Source: Syntrophaceae bacterium (GTDB lineage Bacteria > Desulfobacterota > Syntrophia > Syntrophales > UBA2185). From it: DNA of 44,727 bases. Shown here piece by piece: positions 26,697 through 36,050 of this stretch. The position numbers and the translations under genes are program-made. The stretch covers positions 8,366-53,092 of the forward strand of contig PMBI01000055.1 in assembly GCA_003153775.1 (NCBI GenBank). The letters are read 5' to 3'. The notes under the pieces are model-generated. The model worked only from the letters and a program-made list of their open reading frames with translations. It was not told where the DNA came from and did not search any database. Position 1 is the stretch's first letter. Every line of letters starts with the position of its first letter.

Positions 26697-28532
26697 TTAA
26701 CTGACAATTAATGCTTCCTCTGGGCAAGTCATTACCGTGTCGTCCTCATTTCTAATCACCTCTGCAGCAAGGAAAGCGTTGGGCAATATATTGTTGACGT
26801 AATACCTGGCGCACGCGATCTTCCCTTTATAGAATTGTGTATTGACTGCATCGGCGGGTATGTCATCGAGCTTACTCTTTGCAATCAGTGCTTGCTCAAG
26901 CAGACACTCGGCAACCTGGACCTGGGAGCAGACGAACAGCGCTTTTAGCGCATGCAGAGGTATGAGTGACCTTTTTTCACCCATATTGTCATACCAGGAA
27001 TCATAAGTAGTTTTTACCAGCTCTATGCATCGGTAGCCCCTGGCCAAGTTACTCATCTCTTTCTTTAAACCGGGGGCATTACGGTTGGCTTCGATGAAGT
27101 CCTTTATAGCTGCCATCCAGTTTGCAAAAGAAGAGCCTTCCTTCATCCGCATCTTGCGTCCCACGAGGTCGTTTGCCTGAATGAAAGAGGTTCCCTCCCA
27201 GATGGTGAGGATTTTGGAATCCCTCAGGTACTGCTCCACCGGGTATTCCTGGGTGTAGCCGACGCCGCCAAGGACTTGAATCGCCTGTGTGATCGTGCCG
27301 ACACTCGCCTCCGCGCCATAACATTTTATTAACGGAGTGAGAACGTCAACAAGTTCGCCGCATCTTCTTGCCGTCTCTCTGTTGCCGGAATTATTCTGGA
27401 TGTCGAGGTAATAGCATGCCTTGAATACCATCGCCCTGATACCTTCCACATGCGCCTTCATGTCAAGGAGCATCCTCCTGACATCTTCGTGCTTTGAGAT
27501 CGGGACGCGCTCGGCGTTCTTCATGCCGAAGGGCCTTCCCTGAATGCGCTCTGTCGCGAACTGGGATGCGAAATAGTATGCTGCGGCCGCCTGTGTGTTG
27601 GCATTGTGCCCGGTGGCGATCCGGGACTCATTCATCATGTGAAACATCATTGCCAGGCCGTGGGAATGGCCTTTTTCGTCAGGAGGCGGGCCGAGGCGGA
27701 TTCCATAACATTCGTCGTCATCGCCGAAATTGAGGAGCGCCGTAGCCTGGGCATGGAGCCCCATCTTGTGCTCCAGGCGCGCTGTCTTGACATCATTGGG
27801 CTTGCCCAGAGTTCCGTCCTCGTTCACCCATATCTTGGGAACGATGAAGAGCCCGATACCCGTGGAGCCCTGGGCGCCTACTTCAGGGCGGGCGAGCACC
27901 ATGTGTATTGTGTTTTCACAGTGGCCGCCGTCCCCTCCGGTGATGAACATCTTGGTACCTTTGATCTTGTATATCCGCGCGTCGTCGGTTGGATAGGCTC
28001 TCGAAGCAATGTCACCCACATCCGATCCGAAGTTGGGTTCCGTAAGACACATGGTTCCCTGCCACTCGCCACCCAGCATCTTCTGCAGAAACATGGCCCG
28101 GTCTCTTTCTGTGCCGAAGCGCAGAATCAGATTGGCTGCACCGCTCGTAAGCTTGATGTATGATGTCAAAGCTGGGCATGCGGCCTGGTTGATCTCAGAG
28201 ACGGCCTTGTAAAGAATGAGAGGCATGCCGGTTTCAATCTTTATGCATTCGCTGCTTGATCCCCACCCGTTCTGCTGAAGAAAGCGATACGCCTCCCGGA
28301 AGCCCGGCGTAGGCGTCACCACACCGTTCTCCAGTTTTGCTCCTGTCTTATCTCCGACGGCGTTTATGGGATTAACGATCTCCCGCGCGACCTTGTAAAC
28401 TTCCTTCAAAACAATGTCGATATCATCAATGCCGAAATTTTCCTTAAACCGGTCGCATGCGAAAACCTCCTCAGACGGCAGCCACTCCTTCAGGATGAAT
28501 ATTAAATCTCTCAAATCGTACTTGAATTCCAT
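26697..28532 (-). CDS. Large acyl-CoA dehydrogenase (about 600 residues, DmdC/FadE5-like)
   Basis: A 611-residue FAD enzyme of the acyl-CoA dehydrogenase superfamily that introduces the alpha-beta double bond into an acyl-CoA. The N-terminal extension, the MCLTEPNFGSDVG flavin/substrate loop (about 162-174) and the KGTKMFITGGDGGH segment belong to the long subfamily that includes DmdC (methylmercaptopropionyl-CoA dehydrogenase) and FadE5. The C-terminal IWEGTS carries the probable catalytic glutamate. After the core there is an extra helical C-terminal domain (about 460-611), usual for this subfamily. The acyl chain cannot be read. AGGAG precedes the ATG. Last gene of the five-gene beta-oxidation operon. 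Confidence 0.93.
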   Translation of the reverse strand: MEFKYDLRDLIFILKEWLPSEEVFACDRFKENFGIDDIDIVLKEVYKVAREIVNPINAVGDKTGAKLENGVVTPTPGFREAYRFLQQNGWGSSSECIKIETGMPLILYKAVSEINQAACPALTSYIKLTSGAANLILRFGTERDRAMFLQKMLGGEWQGTMCLTEPNFGSDVGDIASRAYPTDDARIYKIKGTKMFITGGDGGHCENTIHMVLARPEVGAQGSTGIGLFIVPKIWVNEDGTLGKPNDVKTARLEHKMGLHAQATALLNFGDDDECYGIRLGPPPDEKGHSHGLAMMFHMMNESRIATGHNANTQAAAAYYFASQFATERIQGRPFGMKNAERVPISKHEDVRRMLLDMKAHVEGIRAMVFKACYYLDIQNNSGNRETARRCGELVDVLTPLIKCYGAEASVGTITQAIQVLGGVGYTQEYPVEQYLRDSKILTIWEGTSFIQANDLVGRKMRMKEGSSFANWMAAIKDFIEANRNAPGLKKEMSNLARGYRCIELVKTTYDSWYDNMGEKRSLIPLHALKALFVCSQVQVAECLLEQALIAKSKLDDIPADAVNTQFYKGKIACARYYVNNILPNAFLAAEVIRNEDDTVMTCPEEALIVS

Positions 28533-28570
28533 TTCTTGCCTCTCCTGTCCGGCCCTATTTATCCTGCGCC

Positions 28571-29728
28571 CTACACCCTATTCGGGGCATAGCCTAGAGC
28601 CGCGTTGGCCACGATCATGGTGTGCATATTAGAAGTACCCTCGAGCGTCTCAAATTGTTTTGAATCCCGCAGGAAGCGTCCGCAGGGATATTCTTCGGAG
28701 TAGCCGTAGGAGCCGTGAAGCTTCATACATTCATTGGCCGCATGGACGACGATCTTTGCCCCGTAGAGCTTGGACATCGAGGTCTCCATCACGTTCGGAA
28801 GGTTCCTGTCTTTCAGCCATGCAGCCTTGTAAACCAGAGCGGCCAGCGATTCATGCTCCATCTTCATTTCCGCAATCTGCTGCTGGATCAATTGGTATCT
28901 GCCAATCTGTTTTCCGAACTGCGTTCTTTCATTTGCATATTTAATGGATTGCTCCAGGATGGCGCCGGAAAGGCCCAAGGCGCCGGCAGAACAGCCCAGG
29001 CGGGTTGCGTTCAATTGTGCCATGCATATCTGGAATCCCTTGTTCATCTTTCCGAGAACAACCTCCTTGGGAACCTTGACATCCTCAAAGGCGATTTCCG
29101 CCGTATCGGAAGCCCACAATCCCACCTTGTCGTGTAGCTTCCGGCGGGTGATGCCCGGCAGGCTGTAATCCATTATCAGGCAGGTGATCCCCTTCGCCCC
29201 GGCATCCTTGTCCGTCTTCACATAAAGGAGGCCATGATTGCAGATGGTTCCATTGGTTATGAACATCTTGGTGCCGTTTAAGAGAAAATAATCTCCTTTA
29301 TCCTGCGCGCGGCAGCGCATGGCGGCAACGTCAGAGCCGATATCGGGCTCTGTCATGGCGAAGCTTCCGATGAATTCTCCACTGACAAACCTGGGTATGT
29401 AATAGTCCTTCTGCGCTTGCGCGCCGAATTTTTGAATTGTCAATGCCGGGCCCCAGCACTGCATGTTAAAGGCCATCCGCCAGGAGGTATGGACCTTTGC
29501 GACCTGCTCAATTACCAGGCTCCCCTCGAGAAATCCCATGCCGTTGCCGCCGTATTTCTCGTCGATACAGAAACCAAAGAAACCCAGTGCCGCCATCTTT
29601 TCGAATATCTCCCTGCGCCAGTGCTGGTTCTTTTCATCTTCATCTACATATGGCTTGATTTCATTCTCGGCGAAATTCTTTGCCATATCCTGAATCATTT
29701 GCTGCTCTTGCGTTTGTGCAAAATCCAT
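28571..29728 (-). CDS. Acyl-CoA dehydrogenase (short, about 385 residues)
   Basis: A 385-residue FAD-dependent acyl-CoA dehydrogenase of the usual short length. Present are the AMTEPDIGSDVAAM loop (about 125-138), LNGTKMFITNG, the RTQFGKQIGRYQ helix and the C-terminal TLEGTSNMHTM with the catalytic-base glutamate. Butyryl-, glutaryl- and related dehydrogenases share these features; I cannot assign the chain length. The electrons would leave through an electron-transfer flavoprotein, whose genes are not in the window. AAGGAG precedes the ATG. The large dehydrogenase starts 38 bases later. Confidence 0.95.
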   Translation of the reverse strand: MDFAQTQEQQMIQDMAKNFAENEIKPYVDEDEKNQHWRREIFEKMAALGFFGFCIDEKYGGNGMGFLEGSLVIEQVAKVHTSWRMAFNMQCWGPALTIQKFGAQAQKDYYIPRFVSGEFIGSFAMTEPDIGSDVAAMRCRAQDKGDYFLLNGTKMFITNGTICNHGLLYVKTDKDAGAKGITCLIMDYSLPGITRRKLHDKVGLWASDTAEIAFEDVKVPKEVVLGKMNKGFQICMAQLNATRLGCSAGALGLSGAILEQSIKYANERTQFGKQIGRYQLIQQQIAEMKMEHESLAALVYKAAWLKDRNLPNVMETSMSKLYGAKIVVHAANECMKLHGSYGYSEEYPCGRFLRDSKQFETLEGTSNMHTMIVANAALGYAPNRV

Positions 29729-29746
29729 CTTGTTCTCCTTGCCGAT

Positions 29747-31015
29747 TTATGATTTTCTCTCTACGACTATGCAGATTCCCTGCCCGCCGCCGCCGCAGAT
29801 GGTCTCGAACCCGTAACGGGCATTGCGTCTTTTCATTTCATGGAGGAGCGTTGTCAGTCTCATCATGCCCGTTGCGCCTACCGGATGGCCAAGGGAAATG
29901 CCCGATCCATTCACATTCACCTTCTCTTCCATATCTTTGTCACTGAGCCCGCACAGCCTTGCATCTGCCAAGGCCTGGACTGCAAAGGCCTCCTGCACCT
30001 CTATGAGATCTATCTGATCGATCTTCAAACCGGTCTTACTGAGAGCCTTGGAGACTGCGACAGGCACTGCTGGATACGTCAATGTTGGATCCGTGGCGGC
30101 AATAGCACACGAACGAAAATATGCCATCGGTTTGATACCGAGTTCTGTTGCTCTTCTTTCAGATGCGAGGACAACGACAGAGGCACCGTCATTCTCCGAA
30201 GAGGAATTACCGGCAGTACACACCCCGTCCGGATAAACGGGCCGGAGCCCGGCAAGCTTTTCCATGGTCGTTTCGCGGCGCGGTCCCTCATCTGTATGGA
30301 AAAATATGACGTCCCCGCTTTTCCCTTTTCCAACGGGAACGTCAACTATCTCATCCTCGAATTTCCCGGCATCCCATGCAGCAATAGCTTTCTTGTGGCT
30401 GTGATATGCCCATCTGTCCGCCTCTTCACGGGTTATATTTTCCCTCTTGGCCGCCGTCTCCGCCCAGGACATCATAGAGCTCAGTTCTCCGTAACGGTGG
30501 ACGGGTTGAGACATCACCCTCCCGCGCTGAATCCTGTCGTAGAGCGGAATGCCCCACATCGCAAGGGCGCCGTGGCCCTTGGGCATGAAACCATACTTGT
30601 CATGGTTCTTACCGCCGAGACCCCATTTAATATCACCCGGTATATAGAGTTCCGCCTGGCTCATGCTGTCCATACCGCCGGCGACGATAATTTCTGCATT
30701 TCCCGTTTGGATCTGTAAAGAGCCGTAAAAGATTGATTCCAGCCCTGAGCAGCAGCGACGGTCCAGCACAACGCCAGGCACAGTATCCGGCCAGCCCGCA
30801 TCAAGAACAGCCATGCGGGCACCGTTGGCGCATTCCCCGTTCTGGTAGGATGTGCCTATGATGACGTCATCGACCGCAGCAGCTTCGATGCCGGCCCTCC
30901 TCACAGCCTCATTCAAAACGAGGCTGCCGAGCCGGTAGACCGGAATGCCTTTCATCGCCCCGCCATAGGCGCCTATCGGCGTGCGGACACAACTCAGAAT
31001 GACCACATTTTCCAT
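29747..31015 (-). CDS. Thiolase (acetyl-CoA acyltransferase)
   Basis: A 422-residue thiolase that cleaves 3-ketoacyl-CoA with CoA in the degradative direction. The nucleophilic cysteine is Cys88 (in RCCSGLES); the standard CGSG has its first Gly replaced by Cys89 here. The C-terminal LGHPVGATG supplies the histidine and ICGGGGQG the second active cysteine. The length is slightly above the typical 390-400 because of extra sequence around residues 120-160. GAGG precedes the ATG. It lies between the hydroxyacyl-CoA dehydrogenase and the short acyl-CoA dehydrogenase. Confidence 0.95.
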   Translation of the reverse strand: MENVVILSCVRTPIGAYGGAMKGIPVYRLGSLVLNEAVRRAGIEAAAVDDVIIGTSYQNGECANGARMAVLDAGWPDTVPGVVLDRRCCSGLESIFYGSLQIQTGNAEIIVAGGMDSMSQAELYIPGDIKWGLGGKNHDKYGFMPKGHGALAMWGIPLYDRIQRGRVMSQPVHRYGELSSMMSWAETAAKRENITREEADRWAYHSHKKAIAAWDAGKFEDEIVDVPVGKGKSGDVIFFHTDEGPRRETTMEKLAGLRPVYPDGVCTAGNSSSENDGASVVVLASERRATELGIKPMAYFRSCAIAATDPTLTYPAVPVAVSKALSKTGLKIDQIDLIEVQEAFAVQALADARLCGLSDKDMEEKVNVNGSGISLGHPVGATGMMRLTTLLHEMKRRNARYGFETICGGGGQGICIVVERKS

Positions 31016-31052
31016 TTTTCATTACCTCGTGTAATTCTTCCTGAAAATCTGA

Positions 31053-31940
31053 CTAGAAGTTAAGGTCCGTCCGCGGCTTCTTCTCGCCGGACGTGTAGTC
31101 GTACCAGCCCTTCCCGGTCTTGCGCCCCAGGTCGCCGGAAGCCACCATTTTCTTCAGAATCAGAGAGGGTGCCCATTTCGGGTCCTTAAAGTTTTCCCAC
31201 AGGGTTTCCGCCACGGCCAGGCCGATCTCAAGACCGACAAAATCACCCAGTTCGAAAGGACCCATGGGATGGTTAAGGCCGAACTTCAGGGCCTTGTCGA
31301 TGTCTTCGATGGTTGCGACACCCTCCGCCAGGCATCTGTAAACCTCATTGCGAAGTGCCGCGTTGACCCGGTTGACGAGAAAACCGGGGCCGTCTTTTAC
31401 ATAAACCGGGATCTTGCCAAACTTTTCCGCCAATTCTTTGATTGTCACGGCGGTTTCTTCCGAAGTCTTCAAACCCCTGATGACCTCAACGAGCTTCATG
31501 ACCGGAACGGGGCTGAAGAAATGCATGCCGGCAAACCTCTCCGGCCGCTTGGTAGCGGCGGCCAGTTCCGTGATAGGAATAGAGGAAGTGTTGCTTGCAA
31601 ATATGACCTCTCGCGGGCAGAGTTCGTCCAGTTTCCTGAAGAGCTCCGTCTTGGCCTGCTTATTTTCGAATATGACTTCGATTACCACGTCGCAGTCTTT
31701 AGCGAGAGCGAGATCAAGAGTCGGGGTAATCCTGTCGAAAGTAGCCTTGACGTCTTCTTCGCTGAGCTTCCCTTTGGCAACACCGTTCTTAAGGTTTTTC
31801 TCGATAGTCGCCATGCCCTTTTGAACCAGTTCATCCTTTATATCCTGCATTACCACCGTAAAGCCAGCAGCAGCCGCAACCTGTGCAATCCCTGAGCCCA
31901 TGAAACCTGATCCTGCAACCATAATCTTTTTTATCTTCAT
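31053..31940 (-). CDS. 3-hydroxyacyl-CoA (3-hydroxybutyryl-CoA) dehydrogenase
   Basis: An NAD-dependent dehydrogenase of about 295 residues that oxidises 3-hydroxyacyl-CoA. The Rossmann motif GSGFMGSG lies at about 9-16; the catalytic histidine is in MHFFSPVP and its partner glutamate in the FENKQAKTELF region; NHPMGPFEL opens the C-terminal helical domain. The size matches the monofunctional 3-hydroxybutyryl-CoA dehydrogenase (Hbd) type, without a fused hydratase. I start at 31940, which has GAGGGG upstream and begins directly with the Rossmann strand; the longer frame to 31997 adds 19 unconserved residues. Confidence 0.95.
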   Translation of the reverse strand: MKIKKIMVAGSGFMGSGIAQVAAAAGFTVVMQDIKDELVQKGMATIEKNLKNGVAKGKLSEEDVKATFDRITPTLDLALAKDCDVVIEVIFENKQAKTELFRKLDELCPREVIFASNTSSIPITELAAATKRPERFAGMHFFSPVPVMKLVEVIRGLKTSEETAVTIKELAEKFGKIPVYVKDGPGFLVNRVNAALRNEVYRCLAEGVATIEDIDKALKFGLNHPMGPFELGDFVGLEIGLAVAETLWENFKDPKWAPSLILKKMVASGDLGRKTGKGWYDYTSGEKKPRTDLNF

Positions 31941-32003
31941 TTTTCCCCTCTGTTTCCGGCATTGTAAAGAACGAAAAGATGTTCTGATAAACCGCAACCA
32001 TCT

Positions 32004-33647
32004 TTACTCGGCATAGAGCTTCCTTAATTCTACTTTATTAATTTTCCCCACGCTGGTCCGTGGGATGGCATCGACAAACTCATAGCGGTCGGGGATGCCG
32101 TATTTCGGGAGTTTACCTTGCTCGGACATCTTCTTCACATATTCTTTCATGTCGTCGCCAGTTACCTTGCCCTTAAATTCCGTTCTCAGGGTGAGAACCA
32201 CAAGCGGTCTTTCCCCCCACTTGGAATCCGGTACGCCGATTACGGCGGCCTCGGAAACAGCGGGATGCATGCTGACCAGATTCTCGAGGTCGATGGAAGA
32301 AACCCACTCTCCGCCGGTCTTGATGACGTCTTTCAGGCGGTCTGTGATCTGGACATATCCCTGCTCATCTATGTATGCCACATCGCCGCTGTGGAGCCAG
32401 CCGTCCCTCCAGAGGTCTTTTGATTTCTCAGGGTCCTTGTAATAGGATTCTGTGAGCCACGGAGCTCTCATCACCAGTTCCCCGGTACTTCTGCCATCGC
32501 TGGGCAGGGCCTTTCCGCTTGCATCGACGACCTGTACCTCAACCAGAGGCGCGGGGAGACCGGTCTTGACGAAGATATCAAGTTTCTTTTCTTCGTCCAG
32601 ATTCAACATGGTGCTTTTAAGGCTGGCCCCCGAGATGAGGGGACAGGTCTCGGACATCCCGTAGGCGGAATAGATCTGTATCCCGAGTTCCCTGGCGGCG
32701 ATCGCCAATGACTTGGGAAGGGCGGCGCCGCCGATGACCACCTTCCATTTCGAAAGGTCCAGTTTTTTCGCGATGGGGTTTGTGACGAGCATATGTATTA
32801 TGGTAGGAATGCAGTGAGAGAAGGTAACCTTCTCGCCGAGGATGAGTTTCAGCAGCACCTCCGGTTCATAGCGCCCCGGATAAACCTGTTTCACCCCCAG
32901 CATCGTCGCCAGATAAGGAACTCCCCAGGCATGGACATGAAACATCGGCGTGAGCGGCATGTAGACATCGTTTGATCTGAACCGTCCCGTCGTCTCGTAG
33001 CTGCCCACATTCACGCCCATTGCCAGGGTATGTAAGACGAGCTGGCGATGGGTGAAATGCACGCCTTTGGGATCGCCGGTAGTTCCCGTCGTATAGAAGA
33101 TCGACGCCCGTGTATTCTCATCGAGATCGGCAAAATCGTAGGATGCATGCGCTGCCTGCAGCATCTCCTCATATTCTCCATCGATCCTGGCCTTTGTTTC
33201 CTTCCTTCCGTCATCCGAAATAAGAATGATTTTTTTTACCGTCTTGAGGTTACCTTGAATCACCTCGAGAAGCGGCAGAAAATCCTGATTGACGAGGATG
33301 ACCGAGTCCTCGGCATGATTGATCGTGTAGGCAAGTTGCGCGGGGGAGAGCCGCCAGTTGAGGGTATGTATGACCGCCCCCATCATGGGAACGGCAAAGA
33401 AGCACTCCAGATATCGGTGGCTGTCAAAATCCAATACGCCTACGACATCGCCCTTTCCCACCCCCAGGGCGGTAAGACCGTTGGCCAGTCTGTGAACCCG
33501 TTCGTACATGTCGTGATAGCGATACCGGACCTTATCCCGATAGACGATTTCCTGGTTCTGTCCGTAGATGATACCCGTAGCCAGAATTTTCTTGATGATC
33601 AGGGGATAATCGTAGCTTTCTCCTGGTTTGTAAATCTTTGCCTCCAT
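32004..33647 (-). CDS. AMP-forming acyl-CoA synthetase (fatty-acid/DmdB-like CoA ligase)
   Basis: A 547-residue adenylate-forming ligase that activates a carboxylic acid with ATP and CoA. The P-loop motif is [16 protein letters not shown] (about 186-201), the A5 motif YGMSETCP, the A7 segment [12 protein letters not shown] and the A10 lysine region [11 protein letters not shown] near the end. The overall pattern resembles medium-chain or 3-methylmercaptopropionate ligases (DmdB type). First gene of the operon leading to hydroxyacyl-CoA dehydrogenase, thiolase and two acyl-CoA dehydrogenases. AAAGGAGG precedes the ATG. Confidence 0.93.
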   Translation of the reverse strand: MEAKIYKPGESYDYPLIIKKILATGIIYGQNQEIVYRDKVRYRYHDMYERVHRLANGLTALGVGKGDVVGVLDFDSHRYLECFFAVPMMGAVIHTLNWRLSPAQLAYTINHAEDSVILVNQDFLPLLEVIQGNLKTVKKIILISDDGRKETKARIDGEYEEMLQAAHASYDFADLDENTRASIFYTTGTTGDPKGVHFTHRQLVLHTLAMGVNVGSYETTGRFRSNDVYMPLTPMFHVHAWGVPYLATMLGVKQVYPGRYEPEVLLKLILGEKVTFSHCIPTIIHMLVTNPIAKKLDLSKWKVVIGGAALPKSLAIAARELGIQIYSAYGMSETCPLISGASLKSTMLNLDEEKKLDIFVKTGLPAPLVEVQVVDASGKALPSDGRSTGELVMRAPWLTESYYKDPEKSKDLWRDGWLHSGDVAYIDEQGYVQITDRLKDVIKTGGEWVSSIDLENLVSMHPAVSEAAVIGVPDSKWGERPLVVLTLRTEFKGKVTGDDMKEYVKKMSEQGKLPKYGIPDRYEFVDAIPRTSVGKINKVELRKLYAE

Positions 33648-33933
33648 AGTATCCCTCCTTTAAATCCTCATGTGTGATAAAAAATTCTTTTCCGGTTTAA
33701 GAATGATTCCACCATTTCCGATAGACTAAAGTTCTGCGACGGAGCATTGTTTCTCACACTTTACAGTATGGGCATAGGAACGGACATAGCTGGTACTATG
33801 ACAGAGTTGTGCGAAAGTCTCATGAAACAATCTTCGACTACAGCCTGATGAGTCTGTCTATGTATTCGCAGATGATCTTCCTTGGTCCTCTGCCCTCAAG
33901 TCTTAGCTACATTTGAATTTGTGGAGTATGACG
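33648..33933. other. Intergenic region upstream of the acyl-CoA ligase operon; possible decayed coding sequence
   Basis: This stretch of 286 bases lies between two minus-strand genes and should hold the operon promoter, but I see no good -35/-10 pair. A plus-strand frame of about 44 codons without a start runs to a TGA near 33915, and the minus strand has broken frames with closely spaced cysteines. It may be a remnant of an inserted or lost gene; I cannot identify it. Confidence 0.4.
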
Positions 33934-36030
33934 TTATCTAAGGACGATTGTTGCGTCAACTGCTATCAGAGCGCCTTTCTCTCCCAATATGAGGGGGTTT
34001 ACATCAATTTCCTGAATCCGTGGATACTGCAGGCCGATCGTGCCCACTGTAACGAGTATCGCTGCGAGTTCTTCCCTGTTAACGGGCGGCTCTCCCCTGA
34101 AACCATCGAATATCTTCTGTCCCCTCAAACGGCCGATTAACGCCAGAGCGTCCTCTATCGTCAGCGGAGCCGGGGCAAAAACCACATCACTTAATATCTC
34201 CGCCATGATACCTCCCAGCCCGAGCATCACACAGGGGCCGAAATGAAAGTCCCTGACGAGTCCGACGATGATCTCGATTTTTCCTCTAACCTGCTTGTAG
34301 GCAAGGACCTGACCTGAAGGGTCCATCTTCTTCTTTAGGGAACCGAAGATCTGCACTGCATCATCCGGCGTTGCTATATTTAAATGCACCAGGCCGAGTT
34401 CGGTCTTATGTACCTTTCCCTTTTGCAGGCCTTTCATGACGAGCGGAAAACCGAGCCGCTTTGCGGCTTCTTTACACTCCGCTTTATCCGATATTATCTC
34501 CTCCTCTACAGTGGGAATGCCGTGAAGCCTGAGAATAGTCTTAGAGGCATACTCGTCCAAAGGCCCAACTGCTTTTTTCAGGACATCACAGATATTATCG
34601 GGGATGCGTATAGTCTTTTTTCTTTCCGGCAGTCGTTCAAAAATTTCAGAGGATCTCTGCTGATGGAAAACAGCAGCCAGGCATTCCACGGCGCGGGATA
34701 TTTCCTGGAATACCGGAATACCACAGGAGACGGCCTCTGCCTTGAAACGAAGGGCCTCTTCCTGTCTCCCGAGGAGCCATACGAACACAGGCTTGCCGGC
34801 CGTACGCGCCTGTTCGGCAATATCTGTGACATTGAGTCCCAGCTGAAAATTTCCCGCGAAGGCGTGGAGGAAGACGGCATCAACTGCGGGATCGCCGAGG
34901 ACTACCGCAAGAGCCGTGCTGTATACATCGACGTTTGTCCCGCCATGCTTTTCTATGGCCGGCCACAGGTCGACTGGATTCCCGACGGGCATCCAGTCGG
35001 GGAAAAGAAGTCCCAAGGTGTCTTTGGTTTCAGGGGAGAGTTCTGCTACGATCAGGCCATACTCTTCAATGAAGTCGGAGGCGACAATGCCGGAACCGCC
35101 GCTGAACGTGAGAACAGCAATGCGACCGTATCGGCCGGTCGGCCGTGGTGTTGCAGAGAGCGAACGGCAGAGGTCCATCATCTGATGAAAATCTCCGGCT
35201 TCAGTCACCCCGGCCTGGGCCAGGGCGCCTGAAATGATCTTATGATTTCCTGCCATGGACGCCGTATGGCTCATTGCCGCTTCGGCCCCTTTCTTACTCT
35301 TTCCCCCGTGGAGGACGACAATGGGTTTTGTGCTTTTCCGGCACAGTTCCATAAAGCGCCTGCCGTCGGAAAAAGACTCCAGGTAATGGCCGATAACTTC
35401 AGTGTTAGTATCTTGAAGGAGGTAAGACAGTAGGTCGCACTCGTTCACGTCGATCTTGTTTCCAATGGAGCATACTTTACTGATGCCCATCACGCGGTGA
35501 CTCATGACATCGACGAGAAAGCCGGCGGACAGCAATCCGCTCTGCACGACGAGCGATACGTTTCCGGGGATAAGGAGTCCCTGTTGCAATGAACGTGGAT
35601 CCATGAAGGAAAAAAGAAAGCCTCCGACGGCATCGACGAGACCCATGCAATTGGGCCCCCATAGGCGAATCCCCGTTCGCTTGCATATATCTTTGAGAGA
35701 TTGCTGCAGAAGACTTCCATCCCGACCGGCTTCAGCAAAGCCGCCGGATTCTATCATGACACCCCGCACACCTTTGGCTACACAATCCTCTATGACTCCC
35801 GGTACGAGTCTGGCCGGAACAAAGACGATGGCCAGGTCAACATGCCCGGGGACGGCGCGTACGGACGGATAACAGGCGATTCCTTCAATTTCCTTGTAGC
35901 CGGGATTGACCGGATAAATATTTCCCTTATAGCCGATGAGGAGATTCTTGAAGATGGCATACCCGCCTTTGAGAGTGTTCGGCGTCGCACCGACAACACA
36001 GATCCCGTCCGGGTTAAAAAAGAAATTCAT
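33934..36030 (-). CDS. NDP-forming acetyl/acyl-CoA synthetase (fused alpha-beta, ATP-grasp)
   Basis: A 698-residue cytoplasmic enzyme of the ADP-forming acyl-CoA synthetase family: acyl-CoA + ADP + Pi to acid + CoA + ATP, or the reverse. The N-terminal CoA-binding Rossmann domain begins IcVVGATPN (about 10-18), the ligase domain contains the phospho-histidine His255 (SHTAS), and the C-terminal ATP-grasp domain (about 480-698) has the VHKTELGLVHLN motif with the second conserved histidine. Alpha and beta parts are in one chain. In anaerobes it can yield ATP from acyl-CoA. GAGGAG precedes the ATG. It follows the 3D-domain lipoprotein gene by 20 bases and lies 286 bases before the acyl-CoA ligase gene. 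Confidence 0.92.
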   Translation of the reverse strand: MNFFFNPDGICVVGATPNTLKGGYAIFKNLLIGYKGNIYPVNPGYKEIEGIACYPSVRAVPGHVDLAIVFVPARLVPGVIEDCVAKGVRGVMIESGGFAEAGRDGSLLQQSLKDICKRTGIRLWGPNCMGLVDAVGGFLFSFMDPRSLQQGLLIPGNVSLVVQSGLLSAGFLVDVMSHRVMGISKVCSIGNKIDVNECDLLSYLLQDTNTEVIGHYLESFSDGRRFMELCRKSTKPIVVLHGGKSKKGAEAAMSHTASMAGNHKIISGALAQAGVTEAGDFHQMMDLCRSLSATPRPTGRYGRIAVLTFSGGSGIVASDFIEEYGLIVAELSPETKDTLGLLFPDWMPVGNPVDLWPAIEKHGGTNVDVYSTALAVVLGDPAVDAVFLHAFAGNFQLGLNVTDIAEQARTAGKPVFVWLLGRQEEALRFKAEAVSCGIPVFQEISRAVECLAAVFHQQRSSEIFERLPERKKTIRIPDNICDVLKKAVGPLDEYASKTILRLHGIPTVEEEIISDKAECKEAAKRLGFPLVMKGLQKGKVHKTELGLVHLNIATPDDAVQIFGSLKKKMDPSGQVLAYKQVRGKIEIIVGLVRDFHFGPCVMLGLGGIMAEILSDVVFAPAPLTIEDALALIGRLRGQKIFDGFRGEPPVNREELAAILVTVGTIGLQYPRIQEIDVNPLILGEKGALIAVDATIVLR

Positions 36031-36050
36031 GGAAACTCCTCATTAGAAAA

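Noticed and set aside
29840-30718. 292-codon plus-strand open frame opposite the thiolase gene
   Set aside because: Antisense shadow; the thiolase active-site motifs on the minus strand are unambiguous.
34384-35232. 282-codon plus-strand open frame opposite the NDP-forming synthetase
   Set aside because: Antisense shadow without family resemblance.
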